Origin: an uncultured Alphaproteobacteria bacterium | GTDB taxonomy: Bacteria > Pseudomonadota > Alphaproteobacteria > Thalassobaculales > Thalassobaculaceae | DNA length: 64,000 nt | Assembly: GCA_902629125.1 (NCBI GenBank) | Contig: CACOPQ010000002.1 | Span: 1 to 64,000, forward strand | Reading direction: 5' to 3' | In this document: positions 53,925 to 63,678 of the stretch, in pieces | How positions within the stretch are numbered: the stretch's first letter is position 1 | Layout of the letters: every line of letters starts with the position of its first letter | The notes under the pieces: model-generated | Told to the model about the DNA's origin: nothing | Seen by the model: the letters and a program-made list of their open reading frames with translations, nothing else | Databases searched by the model: none | Program-made: the position numbers and the translations under genes

Positions 53925-55577
53925 ATGCCAGACGCGGGTGCTTCTAAATCAAAATCGACTAACTATGATTTTGATATTTTAGTTGTTGGTGGAGGATTGG
54001 CTGGTCTTTACTCCATATACCGTTTCAGGAAAATGGGACTTTCGATTAGAGTATTAGAAGCTGGGGATGGAGTAGGTGGGACCTGGTTCTGGAATCGTTA
54101 CCCTGGTTGTCGCTGTGATGTTGAAAGTATGGAGTATTCTTACTCGTTCGATGAGCAATTACAACAAGATTGGAAATGGCCCGAAAGATATGGTACGCAG
54201 CCAGCTATATTAGAGTATATCCAACACGTTGCAAATCGTTTCGATTTGATGAGAGATGTCCAATTGAGCACTCGCGTGACAAGTGCGACGTTTGATAAAG
54301 ACGCGGGTATTTGGACCATAGGCACTGATACAAATGAAATTTTCAAAGCCCCGGTATGTATAATGGCTACAGGAAATCTATCAACGCCAAGGAAGCCAGA
54401 GTTTCCTGGCTTAGACGTATTCAAAGGAGACTGGTACCATACTGGTCTTTGGCCTAAAGAAGGGGTCGATTTTTCTGGAAAGCGTGTTGGCGTAATTGGT
54501 ACGGGCTCATCTGGGATCCAGATGATGCCCCATATTGCACGGCAAGCAAAGCATTTAACAGTTTTCCAGCGGACCGCAAACTTTAGTCTGCCAGCGAGAA
54601 ATGCTTCTCTAAACCCTGAAAAAGAGCGGAAGCATAAAGCAGAATATTCTGAGCGCCGCAAAGCTGCCTATGATACGCCATTTGGCATAGCAGGGTTTCC
54701 TCCCCCAACTAAATCGGCATTAGAAGTGACCGAAGAAGAACGATTGAAAAGTTACGAGGCAAAATGGCAGGAGGGCGGCAGTATAAGTTATCTATATGCA
54801 TATACTGACTTGTTGCTTAACAAGGCGTCTAACGACACAGCATCTGAGTTTGTTAGAAATAAAATCAGAGAAACAGTGAAAGACCCCAAGACTGCCGAAT
54901 TACTTTGCCCTGATAATCATCCCATTGGAACGAAAAGACTTATCTTGGATAGTCAATACTATGAAATTTTTAATGAAGAACATGTTGAGCTTGTTGATGT
55001 AAGAAGTGCGCCAATAACGGAAATAACTGAAACCGGTATACGGACTACAGATCAACATTACGAACTGGACGCCATAGCTTTTGCGACGGGTTTTGATGCA
55101 ATGACTGGAGCGATGCGGGAGATCGACATCAAGGTTGAAGATGGTCCAACGCTTGATGGCCAATGGGAAGCAGGGCCCAGAACATACCTAGGGTTGATGG
55201 TAGCTGGTCTCCCAAATTTATTCATGATAACAGGGCCTCAAAGTCCCGGCGTAAAAAGCCAAATGATATTATCTATTGAGTGGCATGTAGATTGGATCGC
55301 AGATTGTCTACAATACATGAAAGACAAAGAGTTTAATCGGATAGAAGCTAAGTTGGATGCGCAAGAAAATTGGGTTAAGCATGTTAAAGAAGTTGCGGAC
55401 TCCACTTTATACCCGCTCGCTAACTCCTGGTACATGGGTGTAAATATACCCGGTAAGCCAAAGGTTTTCATGCCCTATGTTGGGGGCGTGCATACCTATA
55501 CGAAAGAATGTGAGCGAGTGGTTGCAAATGGATATGAGGGTTTTGTTATGTCTAAAGAAAAAGTCCACATTTCCTAA
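53925..55577 (+). CDS. Baeyer-Villiger-type flavin monooxygenase
   Basis: 550 aa. An FAD motif GGGLAGLYSIYRFR near 22, the BVMO fingerprint FKGDWYHTGLWP (FxGxxxHxxxWP) near 167, and the NADPH motif GVIGTGSSGIQ near 185 are in the expected order. VGGTWFWNRYPGCRCDVES is the cyclohexanone-monooxygenase-type loop. It inserts oxygen next to a ketone, giving an ester or lactone, using NADPH and O2. GGAAAGGAA precedes the ATG. An MFS carrier follows 71 bp later and may take up the substrate. Confidence 0.92.
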   Translation: MPDAGASKSKSTNYDFDILVVGGGLAGLYSIYRFRKMGLSIRVLEAGDGVGGTWFWNRYPGCRCDVESMEYSYSFDEQLQQDWKWPERYGTQPAILEYIQHVANRFDLMRDVQLSTRVTSATFDKDAGIWTIGTDTNEIFKAPVCIMATGNLSTPRKPEFPGLDVFKGDWYHTGLWPKEGVDFSGKRVGVIGTGSSGIQMMPHIARQAKHLTVFQRTANFSLPARNASLNPEKERKHKAEYSERRKAAYDTPFGIAGFPPPTKSALEVTEEERLKSYEAKWQEGGSISYLYAYTDLLLNKASNDTASEFVRNKIRETVKDPKTAELLCPDNHPIGTKRLILDSQYYEIFNEEHVELVDVRSAPITEITETGIRTTDQHYELDAIAFATGFDAMTGAMREIDIKVEDGPTLDGQWEAGPRTYLGLMVAGLPNLFMITGPQSPGVKSQMILSIEWHVDWIADCLQYMKDKEFNRIEAKLDAQENWVKHVKEVADSTLYPLANSWYMGVNIPGKPKVFMPYVGGVHTYTKECERVVANGYEGFVMSKEKVHIS

Positions 55578-55648
55578 TATCTTAGGTGTTTCTATAGTTG
55601 ATACCAAACTAGTATCTCATTTAATTTTAAAAAACGAGGTGATTTAAT

Positions 55649-56890
55649 TTGCCCCTTTATCGCGTTTCGGTAAGTAACCGATCACTTATAATGGTTGGCT
55701 GGTTTTTTTGCGCTCTATTTTTCTTTTATGCATTCATTTTGCGCGTCGCGCCAGCTGTTATGGTCGATGATTTGATGAAGGAATTCAGTGTTGGTGCCGC
55801 AATTTTAGGTTATTTATCTGCGACCTACCTTTACATTTACGCAGCACTTCAAATTCCTCTTGGGTTAGTTGTCGATAAATATGGATTACGAGGCGTAGTT
55901 GCAGGTGCCTGTGCGCTATGCGGTATAGGCTCAATCGTTTTTTCTTTGGCTGACAGCGTGTACCTCGCTTATATGGGAAGAGGGCTCGTGGGTGCTGGGG
56001 CCGCGTTCAGTTTTGTTGGAGCGTTAAACATGGCTGCCAGATGGTTCCCTTCCCGATTTGCTGTGCTTGGCGGCTGGGCCCAGATGATGGGGTCTGCTGG
56101 CGGGTTTGTCGGTCAAGCTCCACTCAGTTTGGCTGTAGCTACATTTGGTTGGAGAAGTTGCAATTTAAGTCTTGGAATAGCAGGGTTATGGTTGGCTATT
56201 CTACTGTTGTTCACTGTTAAAGACCCTAAAGAAGATCAAAAGTCTGGAAATAATTTTTCCATTTGGCTTGGCCTTAAAAATGTATGTGCGAACACACAGA
56301 CCTGGCTCGCAACTCTCGCTGCAGCTGGCTTAACAGGTACTTTATTAACATTTGGTGGTTTGTGGGGCGTTCCCTATCTTATGAAGGCGCGAGAAATAGA
56401 TAAACCGGATGCGGCTAGCTTTATCTCAATAATCTTTGTTGGTTGGGCCATTGGAGCGCCATTTTTTGGCTGGTTGTCTGATAGAATTGGAAGGCGTCGT
56501 ATTTTATTGCTTTGGGGTACGGGTGGCGCGGCATTGACCACTGGAACAACAATATTGGTCCCAACATTATCAACAACGTTGGTTATAGTTGTTTTGTTTT
56601 TGCAAGGCTTTTTTTCAGCGTCTATGATACTGGGTTTTGCTTTAGCAAAAGAAAGCAATCCGACAGAGTCGAGCGGGGTAGCTCTTGGTTTGATAAATAC
56701 TTTCGTAGTTGGAAGCGGTGCAATCTTACAACCGTTAGTAGGTGCCTTACTTGATTATAGATGGGCAGGTGAAATGCGTGACGGTGTTAGGAGTTTTAAT
56801 GTCGTCGATTTTCAAGAGTCGATGCTGATTCTTCCGATCGTTTGCTTGATAAGTTTCGCCTCGGCTTATTATATACAAGAAGCCCAATAA
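55649..56890 (+). CDS. MFS transporter
   Basis: A 413-aa, 12-helix carrier. FILRVAPAVMVDDLMKEFSV after helix 1 and PLGLVVDKYGLRGVV in the 2-3 loop are typical of the AlgT/hexuronate-like ACS branch, and FGWLSDRIGRRRILL is the second-half copy. The TTG start is supported by GAGGTGAT nine bases upstream. The first ATG would begin inside helix 1, so the TTG is needed for a normal N-terminus. It lies directly after the monooxygenase gene. Confidence 0.87.
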   Translation: MPLYRVSVSNRSLIMVGWFFCALFFFYAFILRVAPAVMVDDLMKEFSVGAAILGYLSATYLYIYAALQIPLGLVVDKYGLRGVVAGACALCGIGSIVFSLADSVYLAYMGRGLVGAGAAFSFVGALNMAARWFPSRFAVLGGWAQMMGSAGGFVGQAPLSLAVATFGWRSCNLSLGIAGLWLAILLLFTVKDPKEDQKSGNNFSIWLGLKNVCANTQTWLATLAAAGLTGTLLTFGGLWGVPYLMKAREIDKPDAASFISIIFVGWAIGAPFFGWLSDRIGRRRILLLWGTGGAALTTGTTILVPTLSTTLVIVVLFLQGFFSASMILGFALAKESNPTESSGVALGLINTFVVGSGAILQPLVGALLDYRWAGEMRDGVRSFNVVDFQESMLILPIVCLISFASAYYIQEAQ

Positions 56891-57064
56891 ATCTAAAATT
56901 TGGCGTGGCTGTCATCCTTCTATAAGCTAGTCATAGCAATTTGATTATGCGGGTTTCTAATTACTCGCAGACTTGTATTAAAAAGTTAATGTGATAGAGA
57001 TAGGTAGTAATGAACGTCAATTAGAAGTAGAACACTTTTACTGGTTTAAAAGACTGGATGTAAA

Positions 57065-58438
57065 ATGGCGGAAGGTGAAGACTGGCAGGACCGAATTTCA
57101 AGCCAAAATATTGAAAAAACGGATAAAGGTAATAGTTCCGGATCCGCAAAGTCTGAAGGTGATTCTTGGCAGGATCGCATTTCTAGCGGAACAAAAGATC
57201 AAGAAAAAACTACAGATCCCTTGGCTGGCTTAAGTGAAGAACAAAAGCAGACACTTCTCCTGATAAAGAATGCAATGTCTGGCCACAAAAAATGGTTGGC
57301 TAAAAGAAGTGGTGGAAAACAAGCAGATTTTTCAAAAAAGGCTTTTGAAGGACAAAACCTAGAAGGTTGGCAGCTGGCAAAGACTGTTATGGCTGGAACC
57401 AATTTAACCGGCTCAACTCTCAAAGGTGCTGACTTAACGGAAGCGGATATGTTCGGCGCCACTTTGAGCGACGTAGACCTCCAGAATGCAAATTTGGAAG
57501 GCGCTGTTTTACGAGGGGTTTCTCTAAAAGGGGCGAACCTAACCAACGCAAACCTCAAAGATGCGGATCTGCGAGGAGGTGTTATGATGGGGGCAGATGG
57601 TAGCGCTTCAATGGGAAACGAAAGATCGGATTTAACCGCGTGTCTCATGGATTATGCACAAGGGACGCGCGCTAAAATGGCCAATGTAGATTTTCAAGGC
57701 GCTAGTTTAGTTGGAGCAAATCTGGAAGGGGCGCAATTGTTTGGGTCTGACCTATCAGATGTCGACTTGTCATATGCTAATCTTAAAGACGCAGATTTAT
57801 CGGATACAAGACTTACGAATACGAATTTAAATGGTGCGGATATTCGGGGAGCAAAATTTGCTAATGCGAAGGTAGAAAACGTTAGTATGCGGGGAACTAA
57901 AACCAGTGAAAATTCTCTGGATGGACTTGACGCATCAGAGATTGATATTGGAGATGCGCCAAAGGTGATTGCCTTTGATGAGATGGCACCAGAAGTTAAA
58001 GATAAGTTAGAAAATCACAAGAAATGGATTGTTACAAATGGGGCCGAAGGAGAACGAGGTAGCTTAGACGGTATGGACTTATCATATCATGATCTTAGCG
58101 GATTAGATCTTTCTGGCATACAAATGCGGGGTGGAAAGCTTAGGGGGGCGCAATTAAAAGCTTGTAGCCTTATTTTAGCTGATCTTGGGGGAACGGATAT
58201 CTTTGACGCCAATTTGTGCGAGGCTGTTATAATCGGTACTAATCTCACTGGTGCCAATTTAAAACGCTGTAATCTAGCAAATGCGGAAATGGGCGAAATA
58301 AGTATAGTTTCTAAGGATGGTTCGGATACTGGGAGATCTCACAGAACGAATTTTCATGAGGCAAATTTAGTTCGGGCAAATACTCAGGGTTGTAATCTGG
58401 ACGGATGTGTTCTCGAAAAGGCAATCCGTGATAATTAA
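57065..58438 (+). CDS. Pentapeptide-repeat protein with two repeat blocks
   Basis: 457 aa. The N-terminus carries a duplicated DSWQDRISS-type motif (about 6-15 and 35-44). Then a HKKWLAKRSGGKQADFS leader opens a first pentapeptide block (A(D/N)LxG type, about 85-290). A second HKKWIVTNGAEGERGSLDG leader opens another block (about 318-455). Each block should form a right-handed beta helix. No signal peptide, so cytosolic; DNA-gyrase mimicry is known for some family members but not indicated here. Convergent with a cyclase-domain gene 16 bp away. Confidence 0.85.
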   Translation: MAEGEDWQDRISSQNIEKTDKGNSSGSAKSEGDSWQDRISSGTKDQEKTTDPLAGLSEEQKQTLLLIKNAMSGHKKWLAKRSGGKQADFSKKAFEGQNLEGWQLAKTVMAGTNLTGSTLKGADLTEADMFGATLSDVDLQNANLEGAVLRGVSLKGANLTNANLKDADLRGGVMMGADGSASMGNERSDLTACLMDYAQGTRAKMANVDFQGASLVGANLEGAQLFGSDLSDVDLSYANLKDADLSDTRLTNTNLNGADIRGAKFANAKVENVSMRGTKTSENSLDGLDASEIDIGDAPKVIAFDEMAPEVKDKLENHKKWIVTNGAEGERGSLDGMDLSYHDLSGLDLSGIQMRGGKLRGAQLKACSLILADLGGTDIFDANLCEAVIIGTNLTGANLKRCNLANAEMGEISIVSKDGSDTGRSHRTNFHEANLVRANTQGCNLDGCVLEKAIRDN

Positions 58439-58454
58439 CATTAGATATTTATTT

Positions 58455-59576
58455 CTAACTAGCTTTCCCAAATAAATCAGAATGCTGCAGGCCGATGAAG
58501 TAAGGTTCGTCTCCGTTAAGAAAGACATTTACCTTTGCGTTGTAACAAATATGCTCGAACCCGTGTTTATCGATTACTCGCATTTTTTGGTTCTTGAAAG
58601 TGCCGTTTTCCCTTTTTGGTCCAGTAATATACGATGAAAATTTTTCTACCGGATTTCCAAATAACGGCATACCTTCGAATTCTTTTAGTTGCTCCGAAGC
58701 TACTTCCATCATTCGCTCTGGAGTTAGAGGGCTTTCACCATCTCTTCCGGGGCGCGAAAATGCGCCAATGACAATCTGATGCGTATTAGTTTTACCTATG
58801 AGCCGCGCGACATCGATAGTCACATCACCGACTATATACTCGTCGCTTGTATACAAAACATCTCTACCAGGGGCATAGAAAGAATAATGGCTTCCGAGAC
58901 CTGCGGCCGTTCTAATATCGGGGGCGGCATTTTTTTCTGTGATAGCTCGTTTGAGTCCAGAATAGTAGGTGAGAAAAAGTTGCATCAATACAAAAAGAGC
59001 GATATCAGCTTCTGGCCCAGTGAGGCGGTTCCATATATAAAAGCCGTCACCTGTTGTACTTCTCCTCATTTCGATAGGAAGACTTTTTTGTTTGCAACTT
59101 TCTTCGGCTATGTTCAGTGCAAACTCTAAAGTCGATAATTGACTGGCTTGCGCCTCCGGAGTGTGTTTGGAAAACCCAACAATATCTAGTAATAAGACTG
59201 CCCGGTAATCAGTTTTAAAAGTTGCATAATTTCGAAAAATTTCTTCAACTTCGGCTTCTGTTAATCCAGATTCATCATCTCCAATAGTGAATTCTAAACG
59301 TATTTCCATCGGCTCGGAGTCTACTAATTTACTGGTTTGTCGAAACTCATCAATTTCCATTTGCCGTTGTCCATGAAAAACCCTGCTTTCCGGGTTTTCT
59401 ATATTGAATAACCGAACTTTTGGTACGCTCAGTATATCTATACCAAGTCTGGTTGGCATCCAGGCTACTAACGAATTGCTCCCAAATGCCCAGAGGTTAA
59501 AAAACAGTCCATTTATCTGTTTTTTTAGGGGGTCTTTGAAGCCAGAAACATTGGCCTGATCGACTATTTCATCCAA
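58455..59576 (-). CDS. Protein with class III nucleotide cyclase-like domain
   Basis: 373 aa from TTG with GGAGGG five bases upstream. The N-terminal 125 residues are unassigned. The central domain (about 128-275) shows the cyclase metal aspartates in LLLDIVGFSKHT and STTGDGFYIW, and the late VTIDVARLIG segment keeps the Arg, while the Asn of VNxAAR is not conserved. The C-terminal 95 residues are unassigned. It may be a true but divergent cyclase or a nucleotide sensor. Distinct from the TolB/TPR cyclases at 14-18.6 kb. Confidence 0.75.
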   Translation of the reverse strand: MDEIVDQANVSGFKDPLKKQINGLFFNLWAFGSNSLVAWMPTRLGIDILSVPKVRLFNIENPESRVFHGQRQMEIDEFRQTSKLVDSEPMEIRLEFTIGDDESGLTEAEVEEIFRNYATFKTDYRAVLLLDIVGFSKHTPEAQASQLSTLEFALNIAEESCKQKSLPIEMRRSTTGDGFYIWNRLTGPEADIALFVLMQLFLTYYSGLKRAITEKNAAPDIRTAAGLGSHYSFYAPGRDVLYTSDEYIVGDVTIDVARLIGKTNTHQIVIGAFSRPGRDGESPLTPERMMEVASEQLKEFEGMPLFGNPVEKFSSYITGPKRENGTFKNQKMRVIDKHGFEHICYNAKVNVFLNGDEPYFIGLQHSDLFGKAS

Positions 59577-59688
59577 TGTGTCCCTCCTTTGTTAACGTCT
59601 TCTCTAGATCATAAACCAATTAGAAGTGAATGAAAAAAACTGATTGTTTAACGGAATAGCACGGATAAATAAATTTCCATGTTAACTT

Positions 59689-60489
59689 CTAAATATCATA
59701 AGGTGGCTTATGCAAGCCTGAGGGCGATATCGTGAAGAGTTCGCACCCACTTTCAGTAACCCCGAGAGAATGCTCAAATTGTGCCGATAAAGATCTATCT
59801 CGAGTCACGGCGGTCCATCCATCTGGTAGTATTTTGACGGCATATTTGCCGGCATTTATCATTGGTTCTATTGTGAAAAACATTCCTTTTTGTAGCACTG
59901 CTCCCTTCCCAGCAGTTCCATAATGCAAAATACTTGGAGCCGAATGGAATACACGGCCTAAACCGTGCCCACAAAAATCTCTAACAACCGAAAACCTCTG
60001 GTTTTCAGCATATTCTTGGATGGCATGACCTATATCACCTAGGGTCGCTCCTGGTTTCACTACTTCTATTCCCTTCATAAGGCACTCGTAAGTAACATCC
60101 ATTAAACGGGCAGCCTTGACCGCTACTTTACCAACTCCAAACATTCGGCTTGTATCACCATACCAGCCATCCAAAATAACCGTTACATCGATATTTAAAA
60201 TATCTCCGTCATTTAATTTTCGTCCACCTGGTATACCATGACAGACAACATGATTGATGGAGGTACATATAGATTTTGGAAACCCCTTATAATTTAGGGG
60301 GGCGGGAATGGCTTTATTATCTAAAATAAAGCTATGACATAACTGGTCCAACTTCTCGGTTGTTACACCTGGCTGCACATGAGGAGTAATAAAATCTAGG
60401 GTTGCTGCCGCGAGTTGCCCTGCTTTGCGCATACCATGGAAGTCGTTATCCTCATGGATATGAATGCTGTTCGACCCCGAACTGATCAT
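59689..60489 (-). CDS. map: Methionine aminopeptidase, type I
   Basis: A 266-aa dinuclear metal protease removing the initiator Met. The metal ligands are seen in order: NIDVTVILDGWYGDTSR (both Asp), GHGLGRVFHSAP (His), FTIEPMINAG (Glu) and QFEHSLGVTE (Glu). The substrate His lies in NHVVCHGIPG. The N-terminal extension of about 15 residues (SSGSNSIHIHED) is longer than in short MetAPs and lacks zinc-finger cysteines. Single leftward gene. Confidence 0.94.
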   Translation of the reverse strand: MISSGSNSIHIHEDNDFHGMRKAGQLAAATLDFITPHVQPGVTTEKLDQLCHSFILDNKAIPAPLNYKGFPKSICTSINHVVCHGIPGGRKLNDGDILNIDVTVILDGWYGDTSRMFGVGKVAVKAARLMDVTYECLMKGIEVVKPGATLGDIGHAIQEYAENQRFSVVRDFCGHGLGRVFHSAPSILHYGTAGKGAVLQKGMFFTIEPMINAGKYAVKILPDGWTAVTRDRSLSAQFEHSLGVTESGCELFTISPSGLHKPPYDI

Positions 60490-60590
60490 TTTAAGTAATT
60501 AAATCCAGTGTAATTGAAAGTTTGATTATGCAACTAAATCTTAGCACAAGTTTTCTTAGCAATGAAAGTCTGAGCCGATAAGAGTATGAT

Positions 60591-63383
60591 CTAGAAGTGA
60601 ACTGATTTTGACCCAGACGGCGTGTCAATGGGTGGAGAAAACTTTGTAAGGTTTATTCCGTCAACGGCTGTTTTGTATTCTTCGATTGTTGGCGTTCGTC
60701 CGAGTATTGCAGATAGTACAACTACTGGTGTCGAAGCTAGCAGAGATTCTCCCTTTTTCTCTGGCGTATCTTCTACCACGCGTCCTTTAAAAAGACGCGT
60801 GGAGGTAGCAAGAACCGTATCCCCTTTCGCGGCTTTTTCTTGGTTGCCCATGCAAAGGTTACACCCCGGTCGTTCAAGATATAGGATATTTTCATATTCG
60901 GTTCGAGCCGAGTTTTTTGGTGATTCATCGTCAAATTCAAAACCTGAATATTTTTGCAGAATGGTCCAATCACCCTCTTCCTTTAATTCATCAATGATAT
61001 TGTAGGTAGGGGCCGCTAATACGAGTGGAGCTTTGAATTGAACATCGCCGGTTTTATTTTCCAGATTACGAAGCATTTGAGCAACAATTTTGACATCACC
61101 TTTATGTACCATACAAGATCCGACAAAACCCAAGTCTACTTTTTTGTCAGCTCCATAATATGAAATAGGTCTAATCGTATCGTGCGTATAGCGTTTAGAA
61201 ATGTCGATGTTGTTCACATCTGGATCGGCAATCATCGGCTCATTGATCTCATCTAAGTCGACAATTACTTTGGCATAATATTTTGCATTTTCATCGGGTT
61301 TTAGTGCTGGTTTTATTCCTGTCTGTATTTCCGAGATCCTCGTGTCCGCAATGTTTATAAGCCCCTTCAGCATCTCTTTTTCATTTTCCATACCTTTGTC
61401 AATCATGACCTGGATACGGTGTTTGGCAATCTCTAGGGACTCTATAAGTGTTTTATCTTCAGAAATACAAATGGAGGCCTTCGCCTTCATCTCGGCTGTC
61501 CAATCGGTAAATGTGAAGGCTTGATCAGCCAACAGGGTTCCAATATGAACTTCAATAATACGGCCTTGAAAGACATTATCGCCGAATTGATCGAGCATTT
61601 GAGCTTGGGTTGCGTGCACAACATCTCTAAAGTCCATGTGATCTGCCATTTTCCCTTTGAATGTAACTTTGACTGACTCAGGAATTGGCATGGTTGCTTC
61701 GCCGGTTGCAAGGGCAAGTGCGACAGTCCCGGAGTCTGCACCAAATGCAACGCCTTTAGACATCCTAGTATGTGAGTCCCCTCCTATAATGATGGCCCAA
61801 TCATCGACAGTTATGTCATTAAGTACCTTGTGAATAACATCTGTCATTGAATGATATATTCCTTTTGGATCTCTTGCTGTTATCAGGCCAAATTTGTGCA
61901 TGAATTCCATGAGCTTAGGGGTGTTTTGTTGAGCTTTCACATCCCAAACGGAGGCTGTATGGCAGCCTGATTGATATGCTCCGTCTACTGACGGTGAAAT
62001 AACTGTGGCAGCCATTGACTCCAACTCCTGAACAGTCATTAGACCTGTAGTATCTTGAGATCCTACAATATTGACTTTTACTCTCACGTCCGAACCTGCG
62101 TGGAGGACCGTACCCTCTTTTATACCCCGAGCATTTGCATTGAAGATTTTTTCGACAGCAGTTAACCCCTGTTCCTCGTGGGAGATTTCCTTAGAGGGTG
62201 CAAATGCAGAGGTGGGTTCCAATCCGAGTGTTTCGTTTGCAAAGCTTTGTAATTTTTTTCCAAACACAATCCCGTAGGCGCCTCCTGCCTTAATAAATTC
62301 TAATTTTTGGGGTGTGAAAGAGTCAGCTGCGTCAACTAGTTCTTCCTTTCCGCTCTCATCATAAACTTTTTTATCTTCAGTATTTATTTTTAAGACGGTA
62401 CCTGTATCTACTGAAAATTTCTGCTCTAATATTGGACTTCCATCATTATTGAGTATTGGATTACCGTCCGAGTCTAATTTCTTTACCCAGTTCTTTAAAT
62501 CAATCCCAATACCACCAGTAACCCCTAAAGCAGTTTGGAAGATCGGTGAAATTCCATTAGTTCCTCCTACGATTGGTGCTATGTTGACGAATGGTATGTA
62601 TGGGCTTGCTTGCTTTCCTGTCCACAATGCGACATTGTTTACACCTGACATTCTGGAGGATCCAACTCCCATCGTTCCCTTCTCGGCAATCAACATGACT
62701 TGCTTATCAGGATGTTGTGCTTGTAGTGCTCGAATTTCTTCTTGTGCTTTCTCAGAAATCATACATTTGCCATGCAATTCCCGGTCTGATCGGGAATGCG
62801 CTTGGTTGCCTGGCGATAACAAATCAGTAGAAATATCACCCTCAGCTGCAACATAAGTGACAATCGGTATCTCATTTTCTACATCAGGCAAGTTTGTAAA
62901 AAACTCGGCCCTTGCATAACTATCTAAAATATCTTTGGATACCAAATTCCCTGCTTCGTAACTTTCTTTAAGACGCACCAAGTCTGCCTCATATAAAAAG
63001 ACCTGGGTCTTCAAAACTTCTGCTGCCTTATTAGCAATTGGCACGTCCTCGGCAAGTGCTAAATCTAAAAGCACTTCGACCGATGGTCCGCCTTTCATAT
63101 GCGACAGTAATTCAAAAGCAAGATCAACGGAGATTTCTGAAACTTCCGACTCTCCAACAATTATTTTCTTTAAAAATTTTGCTTTTTCACCAGCAGCACT
63201 TGTTGTTCCCGGGATGGTGTTAAAAATGAAAAATTCCAAGCTCTCCGAGCGGTGAGCGTTTTCTGGATCCTCTATTTGGCTTACCAATTCTCTAATAAGC
63301 GCGGCGTCCTCTATTGGCTTGGGTTTCAAACCTTGTTGCTTTCTAGTTTCAATTTCTTCTAGGTAATCGCTATACAAGCTCAT
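60591..63383 (-). CDS. acnB: Aconitate hydratase B
   Basis: 930 aa. The start at ATG 63381-63383 matches the usual AcnB N-terminus (YLEEIETRKQQGLKPKPI) and has GAGA upstream; the track start adds 13 residues. The N-terminal HEAT-like domain (about 1-155) is followed by the swivel and catalytic domains. The Fe4S4 cysteines lie in GSCMVHKGD and RPGCNLCMGNQ, and IIGGDSHTRMSKGVAFGADSG is a substrate loop. It interconverts citrate and isocitrate in the TCA cycle. A charged insertion around 325-365 (LDSDGNPILNNDGSPIL) is also seen in other AcnB proteins. Confidence 0.94.
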   Translation of the reverse strand: MSLYSDYLEEIETRKQQGLKPKPIEDAALIRELVSQIEDPENAHRSESLEFFIFNTIPGTTSAAGEKAKFLKKIIVGESEVSEISVDLAFELLSHMKGGPSVEVLLDLALAEDVPIANKAAEVLKTQVFLYEADLVRLKESYEAGNLVSKDILDSYARAEFFTNLPDVENEIPIVTYVAAEGDISTDLLSPGNQAHSRSDRELHGKCMISEKAQEEIRALQAQHPDKQVMLIAEKGTMGVGSSRMSGVNNVALWTGKQASPYIPFVNIAPIVGGTNGISPIFQTALGVTGGIGIDLKNWVKKLDSDGNPILNNDGSPILEQKFSVDTGTVLKINTEDKKVYDESGKEELVDAADSFTPQKLEFIKAGGAYGIVFGKKLQSFANETLGLEPTSAFAPSKEISHEEQGLTAVEKIFNANARGIKEGTVLHAGSDVRVKVNIVGSQDTTGLMTVQELESMAATVISPSVDGAYQSGCHTASVWDVKAQQNTPKLMEFMHKFGLITARDPKGIYHSMTDVIHKVLNDITVDDWAIIIGGDSHTRMSKGVAFGADSGTVALALATGEATMPIPESVKVTFKGKMADHMDFRDVVHATQAQMLDQFGDNVFQGRIIEVHIGTLLADQAFTFTDWTAEMKAKASICISEDKTLIESLEIAKHRIQVMIDKGMENEKEMLKGLINIADTRISEIQTGIKPALKPDENAKYYAKVIVDLDEINEPMIADPDVNNIDISKRYTHDTIRPISYYGADKKVDLGFVGSCMVHKGDVKIVAQMLRNLENKTGDVQFKAPLVLAAPTYNIIDELKEEGDWTILQKYSGFEFDDESPKNSARTEYENILYLERPGCNLCMGNQEKAAKGDTVLATSTRLFKGRVVEDTPEKKGESLLASTPVVVLSAILGRTPTIEEYKTAVDGINLTKFSPPIDTPSGSKSVHF

Positions 63384-63678
63384 TTTATTCTCAAAAAAAT
63401 ATATGTTGGTCCCGGGCGACATTATAACCCATAACTTGGGCTAAAATCGAGAGATAAGTGGGATAAAATTGCGTAGATATGTGTTTGTTAGAAAACTTTA
63501 GAAACGAAAAAATCACGATATGCTTTCCAAATCAAAAAGTGGTATCTATCCTATTCAAAATTGTATGGTGCACGCAAACATGAATGCTTTGCATTGGTTT
63601 TGACAGCAATCGTTGTTAATGCAATTAATAAACATCCTCTTACATACTTTACCAGGAATTTGCGAGGAAACCTGCGAA

